A stretch of DNA of 32,517 nt from positions 1 through 32,517 of the forward strand of contig NZ_BANE01000091.1 in the NCBI RefSeq assembly GCF_000964405.1, in the 5' to 3' direction. Positions 1 to 8,821 of this stretch are shown piece after piece; positions within the stretch are counted from its first letter, which is position 1, and each line of letters starts with the position of its first letter. The position numbers were made by a program, and so were the translations under genes. The notes beneath the pieces were generated by a model. That model was not told where the DNA came from and did not search any database. It worked only from the letters and a program-made list of their open reading frames with translations. The stretch comes from Novacetimonas hansenii JCM 7643 (GTDB taxonomy: Bacteria > Pseudomonadota > Alphaproteobacteria > Acetobacterales > Acetobacteraceae).

Positions 1-206
1 TCAAGCTGCGCAAAACGGCCCAGCGTCGGGATCGATCCCCACGCGTCAGACCGGGTGTCCGCCTGGGTGCCCGACTGGGGGGGAACCTGTGAGGTGGTGT
101 CGGGGGACGTTGGTGCGGCACCCACGGACGCCGTAGGGGAGGCCGCAGACGGGGGGGCGTCGTGCTGGGGGGCTGCCTTCGGCTGGTCCATGATGGTCGC
201 GTCCAT
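1..206 (-). CDS. 5' end of an unidentified protein gene, cut by the window edge
   Basis: An open frame reads leftward from an ATG at 206 to the edge without a stop, giving 68 residues. A second in-frame ATG lies at 191. The visible part is rich in Ala, Pro, Ser, Thr and Gln, as in a disordered N-terminal tail, and becomes more ordered near the edge (DAWGSIPTLGRFAQL). It is divergent from hpnH across about 450 bp. I do not recognise the family. Ribosome-binding signals are weak for both starts, so the true start could be 191. The low-complexity composition also leaves some doubt that this is a gene at all. Confidence 0.5.
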   Translation of the reverse strand, partial: MDATIMDQPKAAPQHDAPPSAASPTASVGAAPTSPDTTSQVPPQSGTQADTRSDAWGSIPTLGRFAQL

Positions 207-378
207 TTATGTTTTGTCGGGGTCTGTCCGGGGAAACGGGTCAGACCCTGAACCGGTTTCTTGGTCGGCCGCCTTATGCCCGGCACCATGCGCCGCCCGG
301 ATCTGGGGGCGGTGGTGGCGATCGGGTATCTTGCGGCATGGTCATGGTCATTCATGACGACCGCAAGGTGTTCGCGCC

Positions 379-407
379 TTGCGCACGTTATGGCAAGAGT
401 GGATAAA
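379..407 (+). promoter_or_regulatory. candidate sigma-70 promoter in the hpnH upstream region
   Basis: TTGCGC (379-384) and GATAAA (402-407) are separated by 17 bp. Each matches the consensus only in part. The site lies 250 bp upstream of hpnH and would give a long leader. This is pattern matching only. Confidence 0.25.
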
Positions 408-421
408 TACTAAATCGGCAT

Positions 422-441
422 GTGTGGTGAATTCGCCACAC
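422..441. repeat. 20-bp near-perfect palindrome in the 450-bp hpnH upstream region
   Basis: GTGTGGTGAATTCGCCACAC is symmetrical apart from one mismatched pair. It starts 15 bp after a candidate -10 element, where an operator would sit. No regulator gene is adjacent. Apart from this and the candidate promoter, 207-656 shows no gene or recognisable RNA. Confidence 0.4.
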
Positions 442-656
442 CGTACATGATTGCAATTGAATACAGGATGTTTTTCGTCCTATACAGTCGCCAAAGTGTT
501 CATGTGTCGTAACAACTCCGCAACCTCGCCATGTTCTTGATGCACGGCTGACAGTTATCGGGGTTGTTTTCTTGCGATCGGACGTGTCCATAGTCCGGAC
601 TACATGATTTGGAATCAAGACCGGCGTCACGCCGCCGGTGCAGGAGCAGAGGTTTC

Positions 657-1838
657 ATGGCCGTTCCTATTATGCAGGCCGTCCGGGTGGGCGCCTACGT
701 CGTCAAACAGCATCTGACGCGCCGCCAGCGCTATCCGCTTGTGCTGATGCTCGAACCGTTGTTCCGGTGCAACCTTGCATGCGCGGGCTGCGGCAAGATT
801 GACTACCCCGCGCAGATCCTGAACCAGCGCATGACCGTGCAGGAATGCCTTGATGCGGATACGGAGGCGGGCGCCCCCGTCATCGCCGTCGCCGGTGGCG
901 AACCGCTGTTGCACAAGGAAATGCCGGAAATCATCCGGCAACTGATCGCGCGCAAGAAATACGTCTATCTCTGCACCAATGCGCTGCTGCTGGAAAAGAA
1001 GCTCGACGATTACGAGCCCAGCCCCTTCTTCTCATGGGACGTGCATCTTGATGGCGACCCGGCGATGCATGATGCCTCCGTCTGTCAGGAAGGCGTGTAC
1101 GAACGTGCCGTCGCGGCGATCAAGAAGGCGAAGGCACGCGGTTTCCGGGTGTCCATCAACTGCACCCTGTTCGATGGCGCCGATCCCAAGCGCGTCGCCA
1201 CCTTCTTTGATGAAGTGATGGCGATGGGCGTGGACGGCATCATGACCGCGCCGGGTTATGCGTATGAGCGTGCGCCGGATCAGGAACACTTCCTGAACCG
1301 TCAGAAGACGAAGCAGCTTTTCCGCGACATCTTCCGCCTGGGCAAGGGCAAGAAATGGCGCTTTACGCAGTCGCCTCTGTTCCTGAACTTCCTTGCCGGG
1401 AACGAGCAGTATCACTGCACCCCGTGGGGCAAGCCGCTGCGCAACGTCTTTGGCTGGCAGCGCCCGTGCTACCTGCTGGGTGAAGGTTACGCCAAGAGCT
1501 TTGAAGAGCTGATGGCCGACACCAACTGGGATTCGTACGGCACCGGCAACTATGAAAAGTGCGCCGACTGCATGGTCCATTCGGGCTACGAATCGACGGC
1601 GGTGATGGATGCGGTGCGTCGTCCGTGGCACATCGCCAAGGTCGCGCTGTTCGGGCCGGAAACCGAAAAGCCGATGGTGCCGGAAATCTCGCTGGCGAAC
1701 CAGCGTCCGGCGGAATACGTCTTTACGCAGCATGTCGATGCAAAGATGGAAGAGCTGGCGGCCCGTAAGAAGCCTGCCGCCCCGCCGCGCGTGAACAAGG
1801 TGTCCGCGCAGCCGGAAACGGCCGCCGCCGCAGACTGA
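657..1838 (+). CDS. hpnH: HpnH, adenosyl-hopene transferase (radical SAM)
   Basis: HpnH adds the 5'-deoxyadenosyl group of S-adenosylmethionine to diploptene, giving adenosylhopane, the first step toward C35 extended hopanoids. The 393-residue product carries the radical-SAM cluster motif CxxxCxxC as C38, C42 and C45 (RCNLACAGC), followed by an AGGEPLL stretch typical of the SAM-binding half. A Cys-containing C-terminal region (CADCMVHSGYES) matches the HpnH-specific domain. The ATG at 657 is chosen over an upstream in-frame TTG at 609 because AGGAG lies at 642-646 and the protein then begins MAVPIMQAVRVG, as HpnH proteins usually do. No other hopanoid gene is visible in the window. Extended hopanoids rigidify membranes, which suits an acid- and ethanol-tolerant organism. 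Confidence 0.95.
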   Translation: MAVPIMQAVRVGAYVVKQHLTRRQRYPLVLMLEPLFRCNLACAGCGKIDYPAQILNQRMTVQECLDADTEAGAPVIAVAGGEPLLHKEMPEIIRQLIARKKYVYLCTNALLLEKKLDDYEPSPFFSWDVHLDGDPAMHDASVCQEGVYERAVAAIKKAKARGFRVSINCTLFDGADPKRVATFFDEVMAMGVDGIMTAPGYAYERAPDQEHFLNRQKTKQLFRDIFRLGKGKKWRFTQSPLFLNFLAGNEQYHCTPWGKPLRNVFGWQRPCYLLGEGYAKSFEELMADTNWDSYGTGNYEKCADCMVHSGYESTAVMDAVRRPWHIAKVALFGPETEKPMVPEISLANQRPAEYVFTQHVDAKMEELAARKKPAAPPRVNKVSAQPETAAAAD

Positions 1839-1879
1839 TTCCACGCTCCATGCGGGCATGGACAGGATATAAGGTACCG

Positions 1880-1912
1880 GAAATGGCGGGGCATGTCCCC
1901 GCCATTTCTGTA
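1880..1912 (+). terminator. hairpin terminator after hpnH
   Basis: GAAATGGCGGGG (1880-1891) pairs perfectly with CCCCGCCATTTC (1897-1908) around a 5-nt loop, 42 bp after the hpnH stop. The T run after it is short, so termination may be imperfect. Confidence 0.6.
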
Positions 1913-2024
1913 TCCACCCCCTGATGGCATGCCTTGCGAATCGGGACTGTTGCGGTCCGGGTTGGGCATATGCGTAATTTCGGGTGTCATCGTCGCGCGC
2001 GATATGCTCTAGGATCGCGGCATC

Positions 2025-3314
2025 ATGCTTGTCTCCCTGATTATCATATTCTGCCTTGTCCTCCTCAACGGTGTCTTTGCGATGGGGGAACTGGCGCTGA
2101 TTTCCGCACGGCGCGCACGCCTTGCGGTCATGTCAAAGGCCGGGGTCAAGGGGGCCGACCGTGCCCTGAAGCTGGCGAATGACCCGCAGGGGTTCCTGCC
2201 GACGGTGCAGGTCGGGATGACCCTTGTCTCGATTCTGGAGGGCACGTTCGGCGGCACCAGTATCGAGGCACGGATGACGCACTGGCTGCTGCATTTCCCG
2301 CGGCTTGCCCCATTCGCCAGCGAAATTTCAATGACCGTGGTCGTCAGCAGCATCACCGCCATCATGTTGGTGGGCGGGGAACTGGTGCCAAAGCAGATCG
2401 CCCTGCGCCAGCCGGAACAGATCGCCACCCGCCTTGCGCTGCCGCTGGAAGGGCTGGCATGGATATCGCGGCCGGTGGTCTGGCTGCTGGGGCGGGCATC
2501 GGGGCTGGTGCTGCGTCTGATGCGTGTCAGTGCGAACGCCGGCACGGCCCTGACGGAAGAGGAACTGCGCGCCTATATCGCCGAAGGTGCGCAGGCCGGT
2601 GTGCTGGAGCAGGAGGAGCGCGACATGATCGAGCGCCTGTTGCGCATGGCGGACCGGCCGGTCCGTGCGATCATGACGCCACGCACGGAACTGTGCTGGA
2701 TCGAACGGCATGTCCCACGTGCAGAGCTGCTGCGTATCCTGCGCTCCACCACCTATTCGCGCATTGTTGTCTGTGATGGTGGTGTGGACAACCCGGTGGG
2801 TGTCATCCTTGCCAAGGACATGCTGGACCGCTTCCTTGATGGTAAAAGCCCGTCGGTCGAGGCTGGCTTGCGACGTCCCATTTCCGTGCCGGATACGCTG
2901 TCGGCATTCGACATGCTGGACCGGATGCGGTCATCGCCGCTTGGGCTGGCGCTGGTGCTGGATGAATATGGTTCGTTCGAGGGGATCGTGACATCCTCTG
3001 ACCTGTTTGGCGCCATCGTGGGGGAGCAGCACGAACCCGGCAGTACCCCGCCACAGCGGATTGCCCATGACAATGTGCTGGTGCTTGATGGGTCGATGCC
3101 CGCCGATGAGGTCAAGCACAGGCTGGACCTGTCCGACCTTCCGGCAGAGGGCAGCTACCATACACTTGGCGGCCTGATCCTTGCCCTGTTGCGGCGTGTG
3201 CCCGCCGGGGGGGACAAGGTCGTGTTTTCAGGCTGGCTGTTCGAGGTGCTGGAGATGGAGGGGCGGCGCGTGGTGCGTGTCCGCGCCAGCCGTCAGGTGC
3301 TGGCGGAAAATTAA
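2025..3314 (+). CDS. CNNM/CBS-domain membrane protein (CorC/HlyC 'hemolysin' family)
   Basis: This is a 429-residue inner-membrane protein of the UPF0053 family, often mislabelled hemolysin; members are linked to Mg2+/Co2+ efflux or tolerance. An N-terminal CNNM (DUF21) domain of about 190 residues starts with a hydrophobic helix and has further membrane segments near residues 95-115 and 140-165. Two CBS domains follow, roughly 217-268 (starting MTPRTEL) and 283-333 (VLDEYGSFEGIVTSSD), and a CorC_HlyC domain fills 345-425. CBS domains in this family typically bind adenine nucleotides. AGGA precedes the ATG at 2025. The gene stands alone between the hpnH terminator and a convergent transglycosylase. 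The transported ion cannot be told from the sequence. Confidence 0.9.
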   Translation: MLVSLIIIFCLVLLNGVFAMGELALISARRARLAVMSKAGVKGADRALKLANDPQGFLPTVQVGMTLVSILEGTFGGTSIEARMTHWLLHFPRLAPFASEISMTVVVSSITAIMLVGGELVPKQIALRQPEQIATRLALPLEGLAWISRPVVWLLGRASGLVLRLMRVSANAGTALTEEELRAYIAEGAQAGVLEQEERDMIERLLRMADRPVRAIMTPRTELCWIERHVPRAELLRILRSTTYSRIVVCDGGVDNPVGVILAKDMLDRFLDGKSPSVEAGLRRPISVPDTLSAFDMLDRMRSSPLGLALVLDEYGSFEGIVTSSDLFGAIVGEQHEPGSTPPQRIAHDNVLVLDGSMPADEVKHRLDLSDLPAEGSYHTLGGLILALLRRVPAGGDKVVFSGWLFEVLEMEGRRVVRVRASRQVLAEN

Positions 3315-3460
3315 GGCAGGCCCGGCACCCCAATCCCGCAACGTCGCGACAGCAACGCAAAATCCGGGTGATGCTTTTCCCGCATCGCATCCACTCAATG
3401 CGCCATCATTTGGAAAAGAAGGCGACGCATCGGGAATGCCATTATTCGATGGCCCCGTTC

Positions 3461-3593
3461 AGAGAGTGTTTGAAAAGTCAGGCGCGATAGCACCCTGAAA
3501 TCATAAAGGTTTTTGGTGAAGCTTTTTCAAAGGGCTTTGCAAAGAGATGGCGCCGACCCGAAAGCAGGCGCCATCCAGAAGCTTTTATCAGTC
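3461..3593 (+). repeat. intergenic hairpin repeat, copy A (degenerate)
   Basis: This copy starts with GTGTTTGAAAAGTCAGG, then GGTTTTTGGTGAAGCTTTTT, the same ordered blocks as the copies at 9.75, 10.0 and 21.1 kb. The usual second arm of the GAAGCTTTTT hairpin has decayed. In its place is a perfect hairpin, GATGGCGCC (3546-3554) with GGCGCCATC (3567-3575). It occupies most of the 306-bp gap between the convergent CBS-protein and transglycosylase genes and may help end both transcripts. Confidence 0.7.
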
Positions 3594-3620
3594 CCCATCA
3601 GCGGGGTGTTCCAGGCAGCG

Positions 3621-5603
3621 TTAGTGGATCGTATGCGATCCCCGGCCGGTAAGGCCCTGTTCGGCGCTGAAGGCGGGCCATTCATTGCGGGCCAGCGTTT
3701 CAAGGGAGGGAGAAGGCAGGCCGAGCCGGTCGGCATAGATCCACAGATAGGTAAAGGCGCGACGCACATAGTCGCGGGTTTCGTTATTGGGAAGCTGCTC
3801 GATATACAGCAGCGGATCATCGGCTTCGTCCGTGCCATTGGCGGCGCGGCGGGCGATGGCGGATGGTCCTGCATTGTAACTGGCAAGCATGCGGATCAGG
3901 TCACCCCCCGGCGGGGCATGTGGTCCCGGATGCTGGGTCGAAAGCTGCGCCAGGTACAGGACGTAAAGCTGCCCGATCTCCAGGTTATGCCCCGGATCAT
4001 GCAGCCCGGCCGCCCGTGTGGCGTTATCCGTGCCCGTGCTGTGGGTGACAAAGCCCGCCGTCACCGGCATTACCTGCATCAGCCCGTGCGCCCCGGAGCC
4101 GGAAACCGCGTTGGCGTCAAAATTCGATTCCAGCCGCGTCAGCGCATAAACCAGCGCCGGGTCCATGCGGAACCCGTGGTCCGGATGCAGCGGCGGCAGG
4201 GGAAAGCGTGTCTGGTGGGCCGACTGGTCCCCATCCTGCGACTGGATCAGCAGCGCCATCTGTGAGGCCAGTTCCTTCATGCCCATGGCGTCCGCCACAA
4301 GCTGGAGCGAGCGGCACAGGGCGGCGTCGTTCTGTACATCGGGCCACAGGCGGCGCAGGGTGGCTTCGGCGCGTGCGTTCTCGCCCACCTGTGCAAGGGC
4401 GAAGGCCCTGCGTCCGGCGGGGGTCGCGGCGACGGCTTCCACGTCGATTTCACCCAGAACCGGTGTGCCTGCATGCAGGGCCTGCCGGTCATCGGCCAGT
4501 GTCATGGACGCCGCATCGCCGATCGGGCCGCCATGGCGGGTGGGGGGGGCATGGTGCAGGCCCAGCGCCTGACTGGCGAGCAGGCCATAGAATGTGTGTG
4601 GGGCGGCGGCGGCGCGGTGCAGCCACGGTTCATATGCCGCGACATCGCCCACCGCCCGGTGCGACCGCGCGGCCCAGAAGGCTGCGCCTGCACGGATGCT
4701 GCCCGGTGTCAGGGGCGCGCGTGACGCCGCCTCGAACAGGGGTTCCGCCTCGTCAGGGCGTCCCTGCCGCCATGCGGCAAGCCCCGCGACATATCCGGCC
4801 AGCCCGAGCCGCCCCGAAGAGGTTTCGAATGCTTCGCGCGCGATGCTCAGCGCCAGGCGGTTTTCACCCGCGCTGAACAGGGTCATCGCGACCTCGGTCC
4901 GCAGATGGGCCGCATACAGGTCGTTCAGGCCGGGCGTGATCTGGATCAGGTGCAGGGCGCTGCGCGCACCCTTGACGCCCTGTGACGCACGTTCGCGCAC
5001 CGTATGGTCCAGCAGGCTGTTGCGCGTGAATACCCGCAAGGAGGGGTCGTCCTCCTCTGGCAGGTGGACATGCGCGGGTGTGTGCATGCTGCCCAGTGCG
5101 ATGTTGGGCGGTGCGGGGGGCAGTGTTGCCCCGCGCGGCGTCTGTGCCGCCAGCAGGCCATAGATGGCCGGGGAATCCGACAGGGAGGAAAACGTCCGCA
5201 GCCACATGCGCAACTGCCCCGTGGTGGGGTGATAGGCAGGGTTCAGATAACGCGCGGCCAGCAGGTCGCCAAGCAGCAGGTCGTCATGGATACCGGCGGT
5301 CTGGCTGATGGCGGCGTCGAAGCGGCCTTCGCGCTGCAGGGCGAAAACCTTGCGGATACGCGCCGCATCATCAGGCGCAAGCAGGCGTGGCAGGCTGACA
5401 CTGCCCCCGCCCCTGGTTGGGAAGCGTGGGAGCGCAAGCGCTGTTTCCTCGTTGTGGCCGCTATGGGCTGATCCATCCGGATCCAGCGCCCTGGGGTCCA
5501 CCGATTGGGCACGAAGCGGCGCGAAGGCTGCTCCTGCCAGGAATGCGGCACCCGCCAGAAAAGCGGTTACCGCGGTGGGGGGGGTATGATTTATCCCTCG
5601 CAT
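3621..5603 (-). CDS. soluble lytic murein transglycosylase (Slt family)
   Basis: Cleaves the MurNAc-GlcNAc bond of peptidoglycan non-hydrolytically, forming 1,6-anhydroMurNAc ends during wall turnover. The 660-residue product has an N-terminal signal peptide (Ala-rich hydrophobic core, likely cleaved near LRAQS), a long alpha-superhelical region as in Slt70, and a C-terminal SLT domain. The catalytic Glu is near residue 492 in RLESNFD, followed by the family motifs GAHGLMQVMP and LASYNAGPSA. Length is close to E. coli Slt (about 645). The ATG at 5603 places the signal peptide at the N-terminus. The gene is convergent with the CBS-domain gene and co-directional with the uracil-DNA glycosylase gene 170 bp upstream; a shared transcript is possible. 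Confidence 0.93.
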   Translation of the reverse strand: MRGINHTPPTAVTAFLAGAAFLAGAAFAPLRAQSVDPRALDPDGSAHSGHNEETALALPRFPTRGGGSVSLPRLLAPDDAARIRKVFALQREGRFDAAISQTAGIHDDLLLGDLLAARYLNPAYHPTTGQLRMWLRTFSSLSDSPAIYGLLAAQTPRGATLPPAPPNIALGSMHTPAHVHLPEEDDPSLRVFTRNSLLDHTVRERASQGVKGARSALHLIQITPGLNDLYAAHLRTEVAMTLFSAGENRLALSIAREAFETSSGRLGLAGYVAGLAAWRQGRPDEAEPLFEAASRAPLTPGSIRAGAAFWAARSHRAVGDVAAYEPWLHRAAAAPHTFYGLLASQALGLHHAPPTRHGGPIGDAASMTLADDRQALHAGTPVLGEIDVEAVAATPAGRRAFALAQVGENARAEATLRRLWPDVQNDAALCRSLQLVADAMGMKELASQMALLIQSQDGDQSAHQTRFPLPPLHPDHGFRMDPALVYALTRLESNFDANAVSGSGAHGLMQVMPVTAGFVTHSTGTDNATRAAGLHDPGHNLEIGQLYVLYLAQLSTQHPGPHAPPGGDLIRMLASYNAGPSAIARRAANGTDEADDPLLYIEQLPNNETRDYVRRAFTYLWIYADRLGLPSPSLETLARNEWPAFSAEQGLTGRGSHTIH

Positions 5604-5724
5604 GGCCCGCGGGGTTTAGGGCCTTGCGCCCAAGAAAGCAACCCAATTACGTCGGGTGCTTATCAATAAGATTTCACAACAGTTATGGAACCCGAAATAT
5701 ATCCTTGAAAACATGCGATGAAAT

Positions 5725-5742
5725 GCAGGTTGATATACCTGC
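5725..5742. repeat. small hairpin between the transglycosylase and UDG genes
   Basis: GCAGGT and ACCTGC pair perfectly around TGATAT, in the AT-rich 170-bp gap downstream of the minus-strand UDG gene. No T run follows on that strand. It could be a weak terminator or an operator for the transglycosylase gene. Confidence 0.3.
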
Positions 5743-5776
5743 TGTTAATGGATTGCGTTCTGTTAATATATCATGA

Positions 5777-6655
5777 TTACGCGTCATGATTGTAACCGTC
5801 CTCCTGTAACGTTTTGCGTAACTCCAGCATGTCTTTCCATGCGTCGCGACGTGCTGTCGGACTGGCGCGCAACTGCTGTGCATGGCGCATCGGAAGCGCG
5901 GGGATAACGTGGGGAACCGCCGAATTGTTGCCTGTGGCGGACAGGTTTTCAGGCACGGTGATATCGCGCCATCGCCCGCGTGCCCGCGCCGCCGTTATGC
6001 GCTCCCCCGTCAGCAGCGCGACGGGGATGTTGCCCATCAGGATCAGACGGCGTGGCCGCGCCAGCACAATCAGGCGTTGCAGGAATGGCAGGCATGACTT
6101 CAGCTCCATGGCCGAGGGGGGACGCCCCCCCGGTGGCCGCCATGCGATGACCGGGGCCAGGAACAGGTCATCGCGCGACAACCCGATGGAGCCGAACATC
6201 CGGTCTGTCAGCTTTCCCGTTTCCCCACAGAACGCCATGCCGCCGCGATCCTCGTCCGCGTCGGGGGCCTCGCCCACCACCATGACATGCGCGCCGGGCC
6301 TGCCCTGTGGGGTGACGGTATGGGTCGCGGTATCACGCAGGGCGCATTGCCCGAACGTCGCCATGGCGATGTGCAGTTCCTCCACCGTGGTGGCGCGCGC
6401 GGCGCGATCGCGCGCGTCGGCTGCGGCCAGTTCGGCGGTGGTCGCCGCCGATGGCGGCGGGGCAGGGCGTGATGGCCGGACAGCGGGGGCGGAGGGGGGG
6501 GAGCGTGAAAAGTGATGTTCCTCATCCCGCGCACGCTGTATGGGGGGGGGTGGCTTGGCCTGGGGCTGGGCCAGCCGGTCCACGGGAACAGGGGACAGCG
6601 CTTCGTCCGCGCCCCATTCCACATAGAGTTGCAACAGGGACAGGGAATCGGTCAT
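5777..6655 (-). CDS. atypical family-4 uracil-DNA glycosylase
   Basis: The fold is that of type-4/type-5 uracil-DNA glycosylases, which excise uracil from DNA. In 292 residues, an N-terminal helix (LLQLYVEWGADEAL) and a Pro/Ala-rich linker precede the catalytic domain from about residue 95. Motif 1 is GEAPD (128-132) where GEAPG is usual. The C-terminal HPAYLLR-type motif reads RHAQQLR (257-263), so the usual His position is Arg. Of the four Fe-S cysteines of thermophilic enzymes only C104 and C188 remain; the others align with F101 and W172. As I recall, WRPPG and a single-Cys first motif are common in alphaproteobacterial homologues, but the HP-to-RH change is not. The ATG at 6655 is preferred; an in-frame upstream extension is Cys-rich and repeat-derived. 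Activity is uncertain. Confidence 0.82.
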   Translation of the reverse strand: MTDSLSLLQLYVEWGADEALSPVPVDRLAQPQAKPPPPIQRARDEEHHFSRSPPSAPAVRPSRPAPPPSAATTAELAAADARDRAARATTVEELHIAMATFGQCALRDTATHTVTPQGRPGAHVMVVGEAPDADEDRGGMAFCGETGKLTDRMFGSIGLSRDDLFLAPVIAWRPPGGRPPSAMELKSCLPFLQRLIVLARPRRLILMGNIPVALLTGERITAARARGRWRDITVPENLSATGNNSAVPHVIPALPMRHAQQLRASPTARRDAWKDMLELRKTLQEDGYNHDA

Positions 6656-6669
6656 CGGATGGATACATC

Positions 6670-6775
6670 CCGGACAGGCAGGGCATTCGCGGCGACAGGC
6701 ACGGCAACGGGCATCGCGGCAGACATCGCGACAGAAGTGGCGGCAGGAGTGGTGACAGGCACGGTGCGGCCGCGC
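6670..6775. repeat. degenerate short tandem repeat between divergent UDG and TPR genes
   Basis: The 162-bp divergent region is built largely from imperfect 9-12-bp units such as GCGACAGGCACGG, GCGGCAGACATC and GCGACAGAAGTGG. In every frame it reads as low-complexity peptide, which lengthens the upstream open frame of both flanking genes without coding meaning. Any promoters for either gene must lie in or beside it. Confidence 0.5.
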
Positions 6776-6817
6776 GGGATTTGGCATCGCGCCGCACACA
6801 CGCTAGATTCTGGTTTC

Positions 6818-8821
6818 ATGCTGTCCTCCCGTTTCTGGCGTCTCGCACTGCTTGGCGCTGTTGTACCGCTGCTTGGCATTATTCCCAACCGGGAAACGCG
6901 TGCCGTCGCCCCCGTGAGCATACCCCACGGCCCGGCAGGCACCCCCACCGTGACGCAGAGCCTTGCGACAAACGTACTTGTCGCCACCGTCGCGGCCAGC
7001 GAGGGTGACAATGCAGAGGCCGCGCGCACCTTTACCCGCGCGGCGCAGCTTGCCCCATCTTATCGCCCCTTTGTCGAACGTGCGTTCCTGTATTCCATCC
7101 TGGCCGGCAGTCCGGACGCCGCCCGTCTGGCACGCCAGCAGCCGCCCGGCGTGGTGCCCGAACTGGTGATGGGCAACGCGGCGGCGGTCGCGTCGGACTG
7201 GGCCGGGGCGCTGTCGCATTATGAAAAGGCCCCCGACGACCCCATCATGCGCATCGTCCGTCCCCTGTTGCGGGCATGGGCGTTGCAGGGGATGGGCCGC
7301 ACGGACGATGCGCTTGTGGCGTTGGCGGCTGCGCAGGCGGATCATCTGCTGGGGGGGTATTACACGCTGCATGCCGCCCTGATTGCGGAAATGGGCGGTC
7401 AGGTCATGCGTGCCGATACGCTGTATCGCCGCGCGCTGGACATGTCGGGTGGGGATCTGTTCACCACGCGGGTACTGACCCACTGGCTTTACCGGCAGGG
7501 GAAGGCGGCGCAGGCGCGTGACATGATCGCGGCGAAGATCGCGGCCATGGCGGCGCTGGAACCCGCGCGGCCCGCGCTGGTTGCCGCACTGGGCCGGCCG
7601 GTCGTTACCAGCCCGCAGCAGGGGATGGCGCAGGCGTATGGCCTCCTCGCGTTGCTGATGGACCAGCAGAACAATGCGGAGACCCCGCCGCCCAAACCGG
7701 GCGAGGACCATCCCGCCCATGACCATGACATCACCACCCTGCGCAGTACGGAGCAGATGATGCTGCGCCTGTCGCTGATGCTGGACCCCGCGAATACGGA
7801 GGCGCGGATACTCCTGTCCGCCCTGTTCCATGCGGAGGACGAGAACCAGCAGGCGATCGACGTCCTGGCGGAGGTTTCGCCCAATGACCCGATGGCCGTT
7901 GTCATCCGTGCGGAGGAAGGCGAACTCGACATGGCGCTTGGCCACCGGGCGGAGGCGGAACGGATCATTCGCGGCCTGCTGCGTGATGCGCCTGCTGACC
8001 GGACCCTGTGGTGCGACATGGGGGATATCCTGCTGGGGCAGGGTAAATGGCGCGAGGCCCTGTCGGCCTATACCCGTGCGCTGGCGCTGTCCGGCACGCT
8101 GGAGGGGGATGACTGGCGTGTCCTGTTCGGACAGTCGATTGCCTATGACCGCGTTGGGGACTGGAAACATGCAAAGGCCGGGCTGATGCAGGCGCTGCGC
8201 ATGGCCCCGAATGAGGCGGAACTCCTTAACGACCTTGGCTATTCCATGGTGGAACATGGCGACGACCCGGCGACGGCGCAAGATTACCTGCGCCGCGCAC
8301 TTGCCCTGTCGCCCGATGACGGGCAGATCCGCGACAGCGTGGGCTGGGTCGAACTGCGCCTTGGCCATGTGGGCGAGGGGCTGGTGTTGCTGGAGCGCGC
8401 GGCGGAGCAGTTACCCCAGGACCCGGCGATCAATTACCATCTTGGCGTGGCCTACTGGGTGTCTGGCCGCAGGCTGGAGGCGGTGAATGCGTGGCAGGAC
8501 GCGGCGCAGTTCCATCCTGACCCGCCAGACCAGCGCAAGATTGCGGCCGCCCTTGCCTATGCCACGTCACAGGCGGCGGCGCACCCGCCTGCCCATGCGG
8601 TGGCGCCAGCGGACCTGCGTATCACGCCATCGCCATCGCCCGCCGCCAGTGTCAGTGCCAGTGCCACGACATCGCGCGTGGCGTCCCCTCCGGCTTCCGG
8701 GTCTGTTCCGGCGGTGGGAGAGGCGGCATCCCCCAATCCCCAACCAAATCCAGATACCAAGGCCACGGCCCCTGATGGCAGCGGGCCAGCAGGTGACAAG
8801 AAGGACGGAGCACACAAGTGA
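6818..8821 (+). CDS. exported tetratricopeptide-repeat protein
   Basis: The 667-residue product starts with a short basic stretch and a hydrophobic helix (RLALLGAVVPLLGII), a signal peptide or membrane anchor. TPR-like helical pairs then run from about residue 45 to 590, for example around LLNDLGYSMVEHG and INYHLGVAYWVSG. The last 75 residues are rich in Pro, Ala and Ser and probably disordered. TPR arrays are protein-binding scaffolds; the partner is unknown. The ATG at 6818 is chosen over an open frame from 6512 because it gives a proper leader and follows the repeat-rich spacer. The stop overlaps the GTG start of ispE by 4 bp (GTGA), so the two are almost certainly translationally coupled. 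Confidence 0.85.
   Translation: MLSSRFWRLALLGAVVPLLGIIPNRETRAVAPVSIPHGPAGTPTVTQSLATNVLVATVAASEGDNAEAARTFTRAAQLAPSYRPFVERAFLYSILAGSPDAARLARQQPPGVVPELVMGNAAAVASDWAGALSHYEKAPDDPIMRIVRPLLRAWALQGMGRTDDALVALAAAQADHLLGGYYTLHAALIAEMGGQVMRADTLYRRALDMSGGDLFTTRVLTHWLYRQGKAAQARDMIAAKIAAMAALEPARPALVAALGRPVVTSPQQGMAQAYGLLALLMDQQNNAETPPPKPGEDHPAHDHDITTLRSTEQMMLRLSLMLDPANTEARILLSALFHAEDENQQAIDVLAEVSPNDPMAVVIRAEEGELDMALGHRAEAERIIRGLLRDAPADRTLWCDMGDILLGQGKWREALSAYTRALALSGTLEGDDWRVLFGQSIAYDRVGDWKHAKAGLMQALRMAPNEAELLNDLGYSMVEHGDDPATAQDYLRRALALSPDDGQIRDSVGWVELRLGHVGEGLVLLERAAEQLPQDPAINYHLGVAYWVSGRRLEAVNAWQDAAQFHPDPPDQRKIAAALAYATSQAAAHPPAHAVAPADLRITPSPSPAASVSASATTSRVASPPASGSVPAVGEAASPNPQPNPDTKATAPDGSGPAGDKKDGAHK

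Noticed and set aside
6803-8368. 521-codon minus-strand frame opposite the TPR gene
   Set aside because: It is antisense to a well-supported gene with a leader peptide and TPR motifs, has Arg/His/Gln-heavy composition typical of a GC-rich shadow frame, and shows no domain.
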